Shown here: one piece after another, positions 9,778 through 18,035 of the stretch
Layout: every line of letters starts with the position of its first letter
Position numbering within the stretch: position 1 is the stretch's first letter
Assembly: GCF_043235035.1 (NCBI RefSeq)
Contig: NZ_JAZAQF010000012.1
Coordinates: forward strand, 124,001 to 188,000
DNA length: 64,000 bases
From: CACIAM-69d sp001698445
GTDB lineage: Bacteria > Cyanobacteriota > Cyanobacteriia > CACIAM-69d
Reading direction: 5' to 3'
Translations under genes and position numbers: made by a program
The notes under the pieces: generated by a model
Told to the model about the DNA's origin: nothing
What the model saw: only the letters and a program-made list of their open reading frames with translations
The model's database searches: none

Positions 9778-9889
9778 CGCTAAACGCTTCTCCGTGAAGG
9801 GAATTTAAAACGGCAGGTGGGACAAGGGTGGAGCCGGTTGCTCCCTGTGTTCTTTACTCCGATCCTGAACGATCCTTAAGACCAATCCT

Positions 9890-9912
9890 AAAAAAGCTCC
9901 CGAGGGAGTTCA
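9890..9912 (-). terminator. Possible petB-petD attenuator
   Basis: Read on the minus strand, CTCC-CTCG-GGAG is followed by CTTTTTTA, about 70 nt after the petB stop. The stem is only four base pairs, so this could be a weak attenuator or processing site between petB and petD, or chance. Confidence 0.25.
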
Positions 9913-9978
9913 AGACGGCGACACACAATTCAACAACCGGTCATGAGCACCAAGTCAGCCACACCCGGTAGCGCATCT

Positions 9979-10626
9979 TTAGAGGGGGCCCGAGATCCCT
10001 TGCTTGCGGATCATCAGGAAGTGCATCAGCATGAACACGGCGATCATCCAGGGCAGGACGAAGGTGTGCAGGCTGTAGTAGCGAGTGAGGGTGCCTTGGC
10101 CAACGCTTTCGCCACCGCGCAGCAGTTCAACAATGGTCGAACCGACGACCGGGATCGCCTCAGGCACGCCGGACACGATCTTCACAGCCCAGTAGCCCAC
10201 TTGGTCCCAGGGCAGCGAGTAGCCGGTCACACCGAAGGAAACGGTCAACACGGCCAACACCACACCCGTTACCCAGGTCAGTTCGCGGGGCTTTTTGAAA
10301 CCACCAGTCAGGTACACACGGAAGACGTGCAGGATCATCATCAGCACCATCATGCTGGCAGACCAGCGGTGGATGGAGCGGATCAGCCAGCCAAAGCTCA
10401 CGTCGGTCATGATGTATTGAACCGACGAGAATGCTTCTGCCACGGTGGGCTTGTAGTAGAAGGTCATGGCGAAGCCGGTGGCAAACTGGATCAGGAAACA
10501 GACCAGCGTGACACCGCCCAGGCAGTAGAAGATGTTGACGTGGGGCGGAACGTACTTGTCCGTCACGTCGTCGGCGAGTGCTTGGATTTCCAAACGCTCG
10601 TCGAACCATTCGTACAGTTTCGACAT
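9979..10626 (-). CDS. petB: Cytochrome b6
   Basis: Cytochrome b6 carries the two b hemes and heme c(n) of the b6-f complex in the thylakoid membrane. It has 215 residues, a little shorter at the N-terminus than the common 222. Helix B and D heme ligands are present: His in RSIHRWSASMMVLMMILHVFRVY and in YSLHTFVLPWMIAVFMLMHF. The Cys that anchors heme c(n) is in NIFYCLGGVTLVCF. A weak AAGGGA lies upstream of the ATG. It is the first gene of petBD and is divergent from ctpA, an arrangement known from other cyanobacteria. Confidence 0.98.
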   Translation of the reverse strand: MSKLYEWFDERLEIQALADDVTDKYVPPHVNIFYCLGGVTLVCFLIQFATGFAMTFYYKPTVAEAFSSVQYIMTDVSFGWLIRSIHRWSASMMVLMMILHVFRVYLTGGFKKPRELTWVTGVVLAVLTVSFGVTGYSLPWDQVGYWAVKIVSGVPEAIPVVGSTIVELLRGGESVGQGTLTRYYSLHTFVLPWMIAVFMLMHFLMIRKQGISGPL

Positions 10627-10950
10627 AGCTGCGGAGTCCCTTGCTGGAAACGGATGAGGCTGAAACTTAAAAATGCATGGCGCTTTTTAAAAAATTTAAC
10701 ACACTGGAAATCCTCCCAACCTGATGCGGAGACTCGATCAGTGGTGCGATCGGGCGGAGGAGGGGATCTGCTTTGCCTTCAGGGGTGCCCGGCCATGGCG
10801 CTGACCAATCCTGGGGCCCGCTGAGCCATTCTCAGGAAGGGGAGGGCAAAGGGGGCGATCGAGCCGGGCCGGGTTGTCACTCGACCTCGCAAGTTAAACA
10901 ATTTTGGGTAGGGTTTGAGGAAGCCCCTTTCAGCAGTTAGGATCGGTTTC
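10627..10950. other. Divergent petB/ctpA intergenic region
   Basis: This 324-bp region must hold promoters for petBD (minus) and ctpA (plus). An AT-rich stretch at 10673-10702 (TTTTTAAAAAATTTAA) is a plausible petB -10 area, but no well-spaced -35/-10 pair stands out on either strand. Confidence 0.4.
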
Positions 10951-12216
10951 ATGCTTAAGAATCTGATTCAAAAACCATTTAGGGTTGGACTCCTCCTAGG
11001 GTTGTGGGTGCTGCTGCTGTGGCTGGGTGGGCCCACCGATCGCGCTTGGGCTATGACCCAGGAGCAAAAGCTGCTGAGTGAAGCATGGCGAATTGTTAAC
11101 CGCGCTTATATAGACGACACGTTTAATCATCAAAACTGGTGGTGGATTCGTGAAAAGGCGCTGAAGAAGCCCTTGCGCGATCGAACGGAAACCTATGGGG
11201 CGATTCAAGAAATGTTGGCCGTGTTGGGGGATCCCTTCACCCGATTCCTATCGCCGGAGCAATATCGCAGTTTGCAAACCAACACCTCCGGGGAACTGAC
11301 CGGGGTGGGATTACAAATTGCGCTCGATGCAGACACGGGCGCTTTGACGGTGGTGGCTCCTTTGGCGGGTTCACCGGCCGATCGAGCGGGAATTTTGCCC
11401 CAGGATCAAATTCTGAGCATTAACGGAGTCCCTACCAAGGCCATGAGCTTGGATGAGGCGGCGGAGCGGATGCGCGGCCCCTCGGGCAGTCAGGTGCGGT
11501 TGCAAGTTCAGCGATCGGGGGAACCGGAACCTAAGGATTACGACTTGGTGCGCGATCGCATTGCGATTAATCCAGTGGTGGCAGAGTTGCGGCGCGATCA
11601 AGGGCGCAATATTGGCTACCTGCGCCTCAGCCAGTTCAATGGCAACGCAGCGGCGGAAATGGCCACCGCCATCAAGCAACTGTCGCGACAAGGGGCTGAG
11701 GGGTTTGTGCTCGATCTGCGCAATAATCCCGGCGGGCTGCTGCAGGCGGGCATTGCGATCGCCCGACAATGGATTGATAGCGGGCCGATCGTTTATACGG
11801 TGAATCGCCAAGGGGTGTTCGACTCTTTCGAAGCCAGCGGCAATGCCCTCACCGATGCGCCGTTGGTGGTACTGGTGAATCGGGGAACCGCCAGCGCCAG
11901 CGAAATTTTGGCCGGTGCGCTGCAAGATAGCGGTCGGGCCCAATTGGTGGGCGAACGCACCTTTGGCAAGGGGTTAATTCAATCCCTGTTTGATTTGGCC
12001 GACGGCTCCGGATTAGCGGTGACCATCGCTAAATATGAAACCCCATCCCACCGGGATATCAACCAAGCCGGCATTGAGCCGAATCGTCCCATTGATGGCC
12101 CGCCCCCGCTACCGATTGGGGATCGATCTGCTCCCGATCGGGTCGATCCCCAATACGATGCGGCGGTGGAGACCCTAATGGCCAGTTTGACGGGCACGGT
12201 AACGGCCCGTCGATAA
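10951..12216 (+). CDS. ctpA: Carboxyl-terminal processing protease CtpA
   Basis: CtpA is the lumenal serine protease that removes the D1 (PsbA) C-terminal extension so that the manganese cluster of photosystem II can assemble. ATG 10951 was chosen over a TTG at 10915; TAGGAT lies upstream. The product has 421 residues. A signal peptide (VGLLLGLWVLLLWLGG, cleavage near AWA) is followed by an N-terminal helical domain, a PDZ domain (about 100-180, GELTGVGLQI, DQILSINGVPT) and the catalytic domain. The Ser/Lys dyad is visible in GTASASEIL (about 315) and ERTFGKGLIQ (about 338). Its place beside petBD fits a photosynthetic-membrane role. Confidence 0.95.
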   Translation: MLKNLIQKPFRVGLLLGLWVLLLWLGGPTDRAWAMTQEQKLLSEAWRIVNRAYIDDTFNHQNWWWIREKALKKPLRDRTETYGAIQEMLAVLGDPFTRFLSPEQYRSLQTNTSGELTGVGLQIALDADTGALTVVAPLAGSPADRAGILPQDQILSINGVPTKAMSLDEAAERMRGPSGSQVRLQVQRSGEPEPKDYDLVRDRIAINPVVAELRRDQGRNIGYLRLSQFNGNAAAEMATAIKQLSRQGAEGFVLDLRNNPGGLLQAGIAIARQWIDSGPIVYTVNRQGVFDSFEASGNALTDAPLVVLVNRGTASASEILAGALQDSGRAQLVGERTFGKGLIQSLFDLADGSGLAVTIAKYETPSHRDINQAGIEPNRPIDGPPPLPIGDRSAPDRVDPQYDAAVETLMASLTGTVTARR

Positions 12217-12220
12217 CATC

Positions 12221-12252
12221 AACCCCTGGTGCAATCATCGTGCTCAGGGGTT
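12221..12252 (+). terminator. Hairpin after ctpA
   Basis: AACCCCTG (12221-12228) pairs perfectly with CAGGGGTT (12245-12252), with a GCA/TGC inner pairing. It starts five bases after the ctpA stop. The following ATTGACTGCC lacks a strong U-run; it may act on both strands between the convergent ctpA and ccmO. Confidence 0.5.
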
Positions 12253-12350
12253 ATTGACTGCCTATTCAGTTTGCACGTTTTCAATTTGCACGTTTTGGCT
12301 GGATGCAGATTGACTGGCTTCAGGCGACCGTCACTCAAACCAAGCGCATC

Positions 12351-13127
12351 CTAAAGGCGCTCCTCAAATCGTTCCAACTGCTGAGGTTCGCGCATCGGTA
12401 GCTCCACCGGCTCTAAACGTTGCAGCTCCGGCAGCGCCACCGGTTGCATCACCCGCCGCTCCACTTGATGCAGCTCGATCGGGATCGCCCGGCGAGTTTC
12501 CACTGTCGCTTGCCAATGTTCCGCCAGGGGCAAGGCCCGTTCCAAGTCTTCCAAGGCTCGGGGAATCACCATCACCGCATGGAGTTGACCAATCCGTTCT
12601 GCTTCAGCCATGCCAATTTGAATTGCCATGCCCACATCAGCCACGGAGCCGCGAATGATGGCGGTGCAAAGGCCATCCCCGATCGTTTCATAGGCAGCCA
12701 ACCGCACATCGGCTCCCTTGAGCATGGCATCGGCGGCTCCCACCATGGCCGGAAATCCGACGGTTTCTAATAAGCCCACCGCTTGATTGGCAAACGGACT
12801 GCGGGGCATTTCCGCCAAAGCTTCCCAACTGGGTGGCCGAATCGGCAACACCGCATCCAAGTTGGGCAGTGGTCTTGGAATCACGGTTTTGCCCACCAGT
12901 TGCCCAAATTGTCCGGCAGTTTCTGCGCCAGCTTCCACGGCAATTCGCACATCGGCAATGTTGCCCCGCACGATCGCGGTGCAATGGCCACTACCGGTTT
13001 TCTCGAAACCCACCAGGGTCACCCCCGAAGATTTCAGCATCATGTCCGCAGTGCCGACAATTGCCGGAAAACTGCGGGTTGAGACCATGCCGAGGGCAGA
13101 TTGATTTGCGGGAGTGGCAGCGGTCAT
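12351..13127 (-). CDS. ccmO: Carboxysome shell protein CcmO (tandem BMC)
   Basis: CcmO is a beta-carboxysome shell protein made of two bacterial microcompartment domains in one chain, giving pseudohexameric trimers. BMC1 spans about residues 10-95 (ALGMVSTRSFPAIVGTADMM) and BMC2 about 115-200 (AVGLLETVGFPAMVGAADAM). A C-terminal tail of about 55 residues is rich in Glu, Arg, Pro and Leu (QRLEPVELPMREPQQLERF) and is not part of the BMC fold. It is the last gene of the ccmK-L-M-N-O run, whereas in many cyanobacteria ccmO lies away from the main cluster. Confidence 0.93.
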   Translation of the reverse strand: MTAATPANQSALGMVSTRSFPAIVGTADMMLKSSGVTLVGFEKTGSGHCTAIVRGNIADVRIAVEAGAETAGQFGQLVGKTVIPRPLPNLDAVLPIRPPSWEALAEMPRSPFANQAVGLLETVGFPAMVGAADAMLKGADVRLAAYETIGDGLCTAIIRGSVADVGMAIQIGMAEAERIGQLHAVMVIPRALEDLERALPLAEHWQATVETRRAIPIELHQVERRVMQPVALPELQRLEPVELPMREPQQLERFEERL

Positions 13128-13249
13128 CGGGGAGAAGGTAGGGACGCAAGGGGAACGATCGGGGCAATTCAGAACATTGCTGCCTCTATCTTAGGCCTGC
13201 CACAGCTTCGGCCCGCCACAGAGATTGGCGCGATCGGGTGAACAAAGAC

Positions 13250-14263
13250 TCAGGGTTCATCCCGATCATCCGTGCCTGGCGAGTTGGCGGAGGGCAGTTG
13301 ACCGGCTCCATGGGTTCCGTTCAAGGATTGCTGATAGGGAAACATCATGGACAGCAACCGATTCACGTGGCTGCGTCCATAGACTTCCACCTTTTGCTCC
13401 ACAATTTGATGCTCAGTGGTTTGAGTAACGATCGCGCTCGGGGTGGGCGGCGACTCGGCCACGGTTGGTGTCGAGGTCAGCGGCTCTGAAGTGGTTGAGG
13501 TTGCTGGAGTGCCGGGAAGAATGGCTGGCGTGGCGATCGGGCGCGGCTGGATGGGGCTGACACCGGGAGCCAAGCCCGGCGGTGCTTGGTAGGGCACGGG
13601 TTCCGGCAAGGGCGGCGCGGCGGGCGGTGCAGGTGGAAAAGGACTCCCGGAAAATCCCGGACGATAGAAGCGGCCACTCCGATCCTGGCGTTCTTCGTCA
13701 TCCTCATCCCAAGGAGAGGGCAACGGATCGGGCGGGTCGTCAGTCACCGGGGCGGTTGGTTGCGGGCTGGGGGCGATCGGGGTTTTGTTGAACTGAGCGG
13801 CGGCCGGTAAATCTTCAGCCCCCAAATCTCCCGTGCTTAAATTTTTAGCCCTTGGATTTTCAGCCCCTGAATTTCCTGTATTTGAATTTTGAGTTCCTGA
13901 ATCTCCTAGGTCTGAATCTCCTAGGTATTGACCCGGCGCAATTCGCTGGCCAGGGGCGATCGACTGGTTCAAAACAGTTGTGCTGGGGCCAACGCAGGCC
14001 GATCGTCCCACCCGCACCGCACCAACCAGCAGCACAGCAGCCCCCAGATGGGCCGAGGCTTCCAGGACAATTTGCCCCCCTTGACAGGCGTGAACCACTG
14101 CGCCCATCCCGATCGTTACGTGGGGGCCAATCGTAATTCGGCTGCCCGGATCCGCCTGTAACAGCACCCCGGGGGCGATCGTCGCCGTTGGATCAAGCGT
14201 CACTTCGCCGGAAATCCAGGACTGGCGATCGTCCACCGGATGTAGCGGTTGCAGGGTCATCAT
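13250..14263 (-). CDS. ccmN: Carboxysome assembly protein CcmN
   Basis: CcmN bridges the CcmM-Rubisco core to the CcmK shell. Residues 1-115 form left-handed beta-helix hexapeptide repeats (ITIGPHVTIGMGAVVHACQG). A long low-complexity linker follows: first Gly/Asp/Asn-rich with GDSDLGDSG- and NTGNSGAEN-type units encoded by imperfect DNA repeats, then very Pro-rich. Near the C-terminus lies the amphipathic encapsulation peptide (VYGRSHVNRLLSMMFPYQQS, about 292-311), the element known to bind shell hexamers. About 25 residues follow it, so it is not at the extreme end. At 337 residues it is much longer than the roughly 160 of the best-studied CcmN, all through the linker. Confidence 0.92.
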   Translation of the reverse strand: MMTLQPLHPVDDRQSWISGEVTLDPTATIAPGVLLQADPGSRITIGPHVTIGMGAVVHACQGGQIVLEASAHLGAAVLLVGAVRVGRSACVGPSTTVLNQSIAPGQRIAPGQYLGDSDLGDSGTQNSNTGNSGAENPRAKNLSTGDLGAEDLPAAAQFNKTPIAPSPQPTAPVTDDPPDPLPSPWDEDDEERQDRSGRFYRPGFSGSPFPPAPPAAPPLPEPVPYQAPPGLAPGVSPIQPRPIATPAILPGTPATSTTSEPLTSTPTVAESPPTPSAIVTQTTEHQIVEQKVEVYGRSHVNRLLSMMFPYQQSLNGTHGAGQLPSANSPGTDDRDEP

Positions 14264-14299
14264 GCGGCAGCCGAATAGGGGGATGGGGGCCTCCGGGTC

Positions 14300-16267
14300 T
14301 TAGCGACCGGGACGCTGAACCACTTCTTCGTAAACGCGCTTCTTGGCCGTCGGGTCGATGCCAATCACACGCACGTAGCTCGTGGGGTTATTTGCCAAGC
14401 AAGCCGTCAGGGCTGCCAGCACTTGGTTAGCCGAGGAACCTTCCAGGCCGCCACAGCTCGTCCAAGCATTGGCCCGGAACCGACGCGCATCGGCATATTC
14501 AGCGCCAATTCGGTAGCCTTGGCTCAGGAGCTTTTGGATTTGCTGGGCAACGGCAGCAGGCACGTTTCCGGCACTCACCGGGGCAGAACCATTGGTGCTG
14601 GCCGCCGCAGGAGCGCTGAAGCTCACTGCATTATTGGCCGTTTGTACGCCAGGACGCTGAACGATGATTTCAGCGGCGCGGCGCTTGCTACTGGGTTCCA
14701 CAGCCACCAAACGCACATAGGCGGCGGCATGATCGGCCATGCAGGCGCTCAAGGATGCAATCGCCTCCCGTTCCGAAGTGGCTTGCACCGAACCGCAAGT
14801 CGTCCAAGCATTGGCTCGGAAGCGACGCACATCGGCAAATTCCGCCGTGATTTTGCAACCCCGGGCCACCAGTTGCCGAATTTGAGCTGCCACTTCCGCC
14901 GAAATACCACCCGGAGCCACCGCTGCACCGTTGCTGGCAGCGGCCGCCGAAGCACCGGTCACCGCCTTGGCTCCGGAACCGTCGGGCCGTTGAATCACCG
15001 ATTCAAAAACGCGCTTCTTAGCCCGTTTATCAATCCCAATCAGGCGCACATATTCACCCGCATGGTCGGTCAAGCAGCCTTGGAGCAGGCTCAATACCTG
15101 GGACTCGCTGGTGGAGTCGATCGGCTTGCAGCTCGTCCAAGCATTCGCCCGGAAGCGGCGCGGATCCGCATGTTCTGTACCGATTTGGTAGCCCTGGGCT
15201 AGCAGTTGGCGCACTTGGGTTGCCAAATCGCCACCAACCGCACCATTGCTGGTCGGAGCTTTGAAACCGTTGCCGTTGCTGCTAGGTTGGCTGGCTTTGG
15301 CACTGGTGACCGTACCTTGACCCGCTTTGTCGCCCGGGCGGTGAACGACCGATTCATAAACCCGCTTCTTAACCGCAGGGTCAACCCCAATCACCCGCAC
15401 ATATTCACCCGCGTGATCACGCAGGCAGCCTTCTAGGGCCGTCAGCACGTCGCTTTCATAGGCCGATCGCGGCAGGGCGCAGCTTGTCCAGGCATTGGCC
15501 CGGAAACGGCGTGCGTCGGCATATTCAGCGCTGACTTGGTATCCCTGAGCCAGCAATTGGCGAACCTGTTGCACCAACTCGGCGCTCAACGTCGTCGTAA
15601 CCACGGAACCCCCAGAACCTTCAGAACGATAATCTTGAACAGCAGAACCGTTGGCGGGCCAATTGCCCGTCGGGTTGGCGATCGCCCCCTCAGGCCAATG
15701 ATCCAACCCGGCCAACTGGCGCACAAACTCCCGATCGCGCTCCCGAGCCACCGGCAACGCATCGGCCTGTTCCTGCGTCAGAATCGTCGAACCCGACGGC
15801 ACATAACGCCCCGACGGAATTTCCACGTCTTGAATCAGCACATGCATCATCACAATACAGCCATCGCCGACCCGCGCATTAAACACGGTCGATCGAAAGC
15901 CAATGAAGCAATCACTGCCGATGTAGGCGGGGCCATGAATCAGCGCCAGGTGTGATACTGTCGCCGATTCACCAATCCAAACCGCATAATCTTGACCGTC
16001 ATCCCCCAACACACAGCCGTCGGCCAACCCATGGATCAGCGCTCCGTCTTCCACCGATGCCCCCGCACCGATGTGGAACGCTGCGCCCCGATCGGCTCGC
16101 ACCGATGTGCCTGGCCCCACCCTTGCCCCAGCGGCGATCGTTACTTGACCAACCACATTGGCGAACGGATGAACTTGAGCCGTGGGATGGATGGCGGGCC
16201 GCACGGATTGGTCGGAAGCCACAGACTTCCGATCAATAACCGTTCCATTTGCCCCTCGCGATCCCAT
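14300..16267 (-). CDS. ccmM: Carboxysome scaffold CcmM, gamma-CA domain plus four SSU-like repeats
   Basis: CcmM cross-links Rubisco inside the beta-carboxysome. ATG 16267 is preferred over GTG 16285 because GGAGG stands eight bases before it; the product has 655 residues. The N-terminal gamma-carbonic-anhydrase-like beta-helix (about 20-190) keeps all three zinc His positions (DGALIHG, then H-x4-H in TVSHLALIHG). Four Rubisco small-subunit-like modules follow at roughly 226-310, 340-425, 455-540 and 570-655. Each has the RRFRANAWT(S/T)C motif and a C-terminal YVR(V/L)(I/V) strand, and they are joined by Ser/Asn/Gly/Ala linkers. Four is at the upper-middle of the known range of three to five. 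A GTG with a purine-rich leader at 15604 is a candidate start for the short, repeat-only form. Confidence 0.97.
   Translation of the reverse strand: MGSRGANGTVIDRKSVASDQSVRPAIHPTAQVHPFANVVGQVTIAAGARVGPGTSVRADRGAAFHIGAGASVEDGALIHGLADGCVLGDDGQDYAVWIGESATVSHLALIHGPAYIGSDCFIGFRSTVFNARVGDGCIVMMHVLIQDVEIPSGRYVPSGSTILTQEQADALPVARERDREFVRQLAGLDHWPEGAIANPTGNWPANGSAVQDYRSEGSGGSVVTTTLSAELVQQVRQLLAQGYQVSAEYADARRFRANAWTSCALPRSAYESDVLTALEGCLRDHAGEYVRVIGVDPAVKKRVYESVVHRPGDKAGQGTVTSAKASQPSSNGNGFKAPTSNGAVGGDLATQVRQLLAQGYQIGTEHADPRRFRANAWTSCKPIDSTSESQVLSLLQGCLTDHAGEYVRLIGIDKRAKKRVFESVIQRPDGSGAKAVTGASAAAASNGAAVAPGGISAEVAAQIRQLVARGCKITAEFADVRRFRANAWTTCGSVQATSEREAIASLSACMADHAAAYVRLVAVEPSSKRRAAEIIVQRPGVQTANNAVSFSAPAAASTNGSAPVSAGNVPAAVAQQIQKLLSQGYRIGAEYADARRFRANAWTSCGGLEGSSANQVLAALTACLANNPTSYVRVIGIDPTAKKRVYEEVVQRPGR
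15602..15623 (-). promoter_or_regulatory. Candidate internal translation start for short CcmM
   Basis: On the minus strand GGTTCTGGGGGTTCC precedes an in-frame GTG at 15604-15602, codon 222 of ccmM, just before the first SSU-like module (VVTTTLSAELVQQ). The short CcmM form is known to arise by internal initiation in Synechococcus elongatus. The product here would have 434 residues and four SSU-like modules. The start site is inference. Confidence 0.5.
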
Positions 16268-16594
16268 GCTTAAAACCTCCGTCACGACTTCACTAACAAT
16301 TGCCGCGATTCGCTAGCGAATGCTGCAACCAGGAAGCTTTCTACTCAATCGCGGTGCAGGTGGCTGCGTTTGCAACCCAGGCTGGCAGGGCCGAACTGGC
16401 TGCCTTCCGTATCGTTGATTTAGATGATCAAGTGACTCCATTGAGTTGACCTGATCGCTAGATCGCCGCACTCAAGTTGCAATTCACCCAAATCGTCGTT
16501 AGTCGCCATTGCCATTAGTCACCCTTGGTTGAAGCTGCCTGGAACAAACCCGGAAGATCCCTAGACTATTCCTGACAACCTCGCGCTGGTGACC
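16268..16594. other. ccmL-ccmM spacer
   Basis: This 327-bp gap contains the ccmM ribosome-binding site (GGAGG, minus) at its left end. No open frame or strong secondary structure was seen in the rest. Confidence 0.5.
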
Positions 16595-16930
16595 CTAATT
16601 CGGCAACCGGGCATTATTGGGCAACAACAGCCGGTCTTCATCACTCTTGCTGTACAAGCGCATATTTTCAGCGCTCACGGTGTCGATGATCGCAATGGCC
16701 GCCGCGTCAATTGGACGACCTTCGCCCCCATCCACTTGACGAGCAGCGCTGCCTCGGGCCACCAGCACCCATTCATCCATGCCAGCCCCCACCCCGTCAG
16801 CCACCACCTCATATTTCGGCGTGAGCTGACCGGCCGCATCGACCAACTGCACCAACAGAAACTTCACACCCCGTAGGCTGGGTTCCTTTTGGGTGCTAAC
16901 CACCGTGCCGCAGACCCGTGCAATTTGCAT
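16595..16930 (-). CDS. ccmL: Carboxysome vertex protein CcmL
   Basis: CcmL forms the pentamers that close the twelve vertices of the carboxysome shell. It begins with MQIARVCGTVVSTQKEPSL, the classic EutN/CcmL start, and contains the GAGMDEWVLVARGSAAR segment typical of the pentamer interface. Length is 111 residues against the usual 99-100; the extra residues form a polar tail after DTVSAENMRLY. It lies 518 bp downstream of ccmK and 327 bp upstream of ccmM, unusually wide spacing for this operon. Confidence 0.96.
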   Translation of the reverse strand: MQIARVCGTVVSTQKEPSLRGVKFLLVQLVDAAGQLTPKYEVVADGVGAGMDEWVLVARGSAARQVDGGEGRPIDAAAIAIIDTVSAENMRLYSKSDEDRLLLPNNARLPN

Positions 16931-17448
16931 AGCAACTGACTCAAATCAGCACTGTGAACGATCGCGAAAACAACAGGCACTTTGAAGCTTTTTTACGAGG
17001 ACTCACCCTCAACACTCCTATCCGTTTTAGCCACTGACCTGAGCGAAGCGATCGCCTCGATCAGAAAGTTCTAAAAACGCTTTGCAATTCAATAAATTGC
17101 ATTGTTTCGGAATATCGGGACAAGCACTGACTAACCGACAGTGCGATCGAGTCGTTATCAGACCTAAACAAAAAATTTTAGCCTGTTGGATGAAGTTAGG
17201 TCTTAACCAATTTCGATAGGGCGATCGCGTTATGCCAGCGCACTCGGAATCCTGATCTCAACATCAATAGCGCAAAGGCTAGGGGTCAATTTCCAATTCG
17301 CAACGCCCAAGAGACCGCGTGATCGGGCTTGAACCAACTGGCTTTGAACTGTGATGGAGACGACCGATTCTCATGCTCGATCGCTTAAAAACTGCTGCCC
17401 GCTGAAATTACGTCAAAGCCTAACGCAGCCAACTTCGCGCTTGGATGA
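16931..17448. other. ccmK-ccmL spacer with inverted repeat
   Basis: No second ccmK gene or remnant is visible in this 518-bp gap, where many relatives have ccmK1. A perfect inverted repeat TGCAATT/AATTGCA with a 5-nt loop sits at 17083-17101. The gap is AT-rich near 17160-17210 on the minus strand, so a separate promoter for ccmL-M-N-O is possible but unproved. Confidence 0.45.
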
Positions 17449-17757
17449 CTATTCCGAGAACTGTTGCACTGCCTCGGTGTAGCGGATCGGCAGCACATAC
17501 TCCAGGTTTTCGTGGGGGCGGGCAATGATGTGGGTCGAAACCACTTCACCACCGTTCACGCGGCGCACAGATTCCACGCCAGCGGCTACGGAAGCTTGCA
17601 CTTCCGACACGTCGCCACGGACGATCACGGTCACGCGGGCGCTACCAATTTTCTCGTAGCCCACCAAGGTCACCCGAGCGGCCTTCACCATCGCATCAGC
17701 GGCTTCCACAACGGCGGGAAAACCACGGGTTTCAATCATTCCGACTGCAATAGGCAT
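17449..17757 (-). CDS. ccmK: Carboxysome shell hexamer CcmK (CcmK2-like)
   Basis: The major shell protein of the beta-carboxysome is a 102-residue single BMC domain that forms hexamers tiling the facets. MPIAVGMIETRGFPAVVEAA and the pore-loop KIGSA segment are seen, with RPHENLEYVLPI at the end of the domain. AAGGAG lies six to seven bases before the ATG. It is the first gene of the minus-strand ccm run, and only one ccmK is present here; CcmK3/K4-type paralogues must be elsewhere if they exist. Assignment to CcmK2 rather than CcmK1 rests on overall similarity and the short C-terminus. Confidence 0.97.
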   Translation of the reverse strand: MPIAVGMIETRGFPAVVEAADAMVKAARVTLVGYEKIGSARVTVIVRGDVSEVQASVAAGVESVRRVNGGEVVSTHIIARPHENLEYVLPIRYTEAVQQFSE

Positions 17758-17803
17758 TGCCGAACTCCTTATGTTGTGTCGTAAACGCGAATGTTGTAGA
17801 ACG

Positions 17804-17821
17804 CCTTGGTTGTTTCCAAGG
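17804..17821 (-). promoter_or_regulatory. Hairpin in ccmK leader
   Basis: CCTTGG-N6-CCAAGG forms a perfect 6-bp stem about 47 bases upstream of the ccmK ATG on the minus strand. It would lie in the 5' untranslated leader if transcription starts further upstream; a role in message stability is a guess. Confidence 0.4.
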
Positions 17822-17888
17822 ACGATCGTCCCTGCGCTAGTGCGATCGCGGCATTTATCGTACCCCCCTTGGGGATCTGGCGCTAGCC

Positions 17889-17914
17889 ATTATTTCTCAA
17901 GTATTGGAAATAAT
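17889..17914. promoter_or_regulatory. Candidate operator, ATTATTTC-N10-GAAATAAT
   Basis: Two perfect 8-bp arms, ATTATTTC and GAAATAAT, are separated by 10 bp, a spacing of about one helical turn between arm edges. The site is about 132 bp upstream of ccmK in the divergent region. LysR-type regulators (CcmR/NdhR, CmpR) control CO2-response genes in cyanobacteria, but this site is not their published consensus, so the regulator is unknown. Confidence 0.45.
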
Positions 17915-17930
17915 ACGCACGATAGAATGC

Positions 17931-17950
17931 GGGTTTTCATAAAAAAACCC
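17931..17950. repeat. GGGTTTT/AAAACCC inverted repeat
   Basis: A 7-bp perfect stem with a 6-nt loop, within the ccmK/ndhF4 divergent region. It has A- and T-runs and could end transcription weakly in either direction, or form part of the regulatory DNA. Confidence 0.4.
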
Positions 17951-17996
17951 ACTTAATCCGCGATTCCCCCGCAGAATAGCGTTGACGAACTTCCCA

Positions 17997-18035
17997 AGCC
18001 TAGCTACGGCTCCCTACGCATTAGGCTACAGGGAG
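17997..18035. other. Interleaved stems, pseudoknot-like
   Basis: AGCCTA (17997-18002) complements TAGGCT (18022-18027), while CTCCCT (18010-18015) complements AGGGAG (18030-18035). The two 6-bp helices interleave. AGCC can also pair with GGCT at 18008-18011, giving an alternative hairpin. Whether this DNA is transcribed is unknown. Confidence 0.35.

Noticed and set aside
13238..14136. Long plus-strand frames inside ccmN and ccmM
   Set aside because: These are mirror frames of GC-rich minus-strand genes; the minus-strand proteins have clear CcmN/CcmM motifs.
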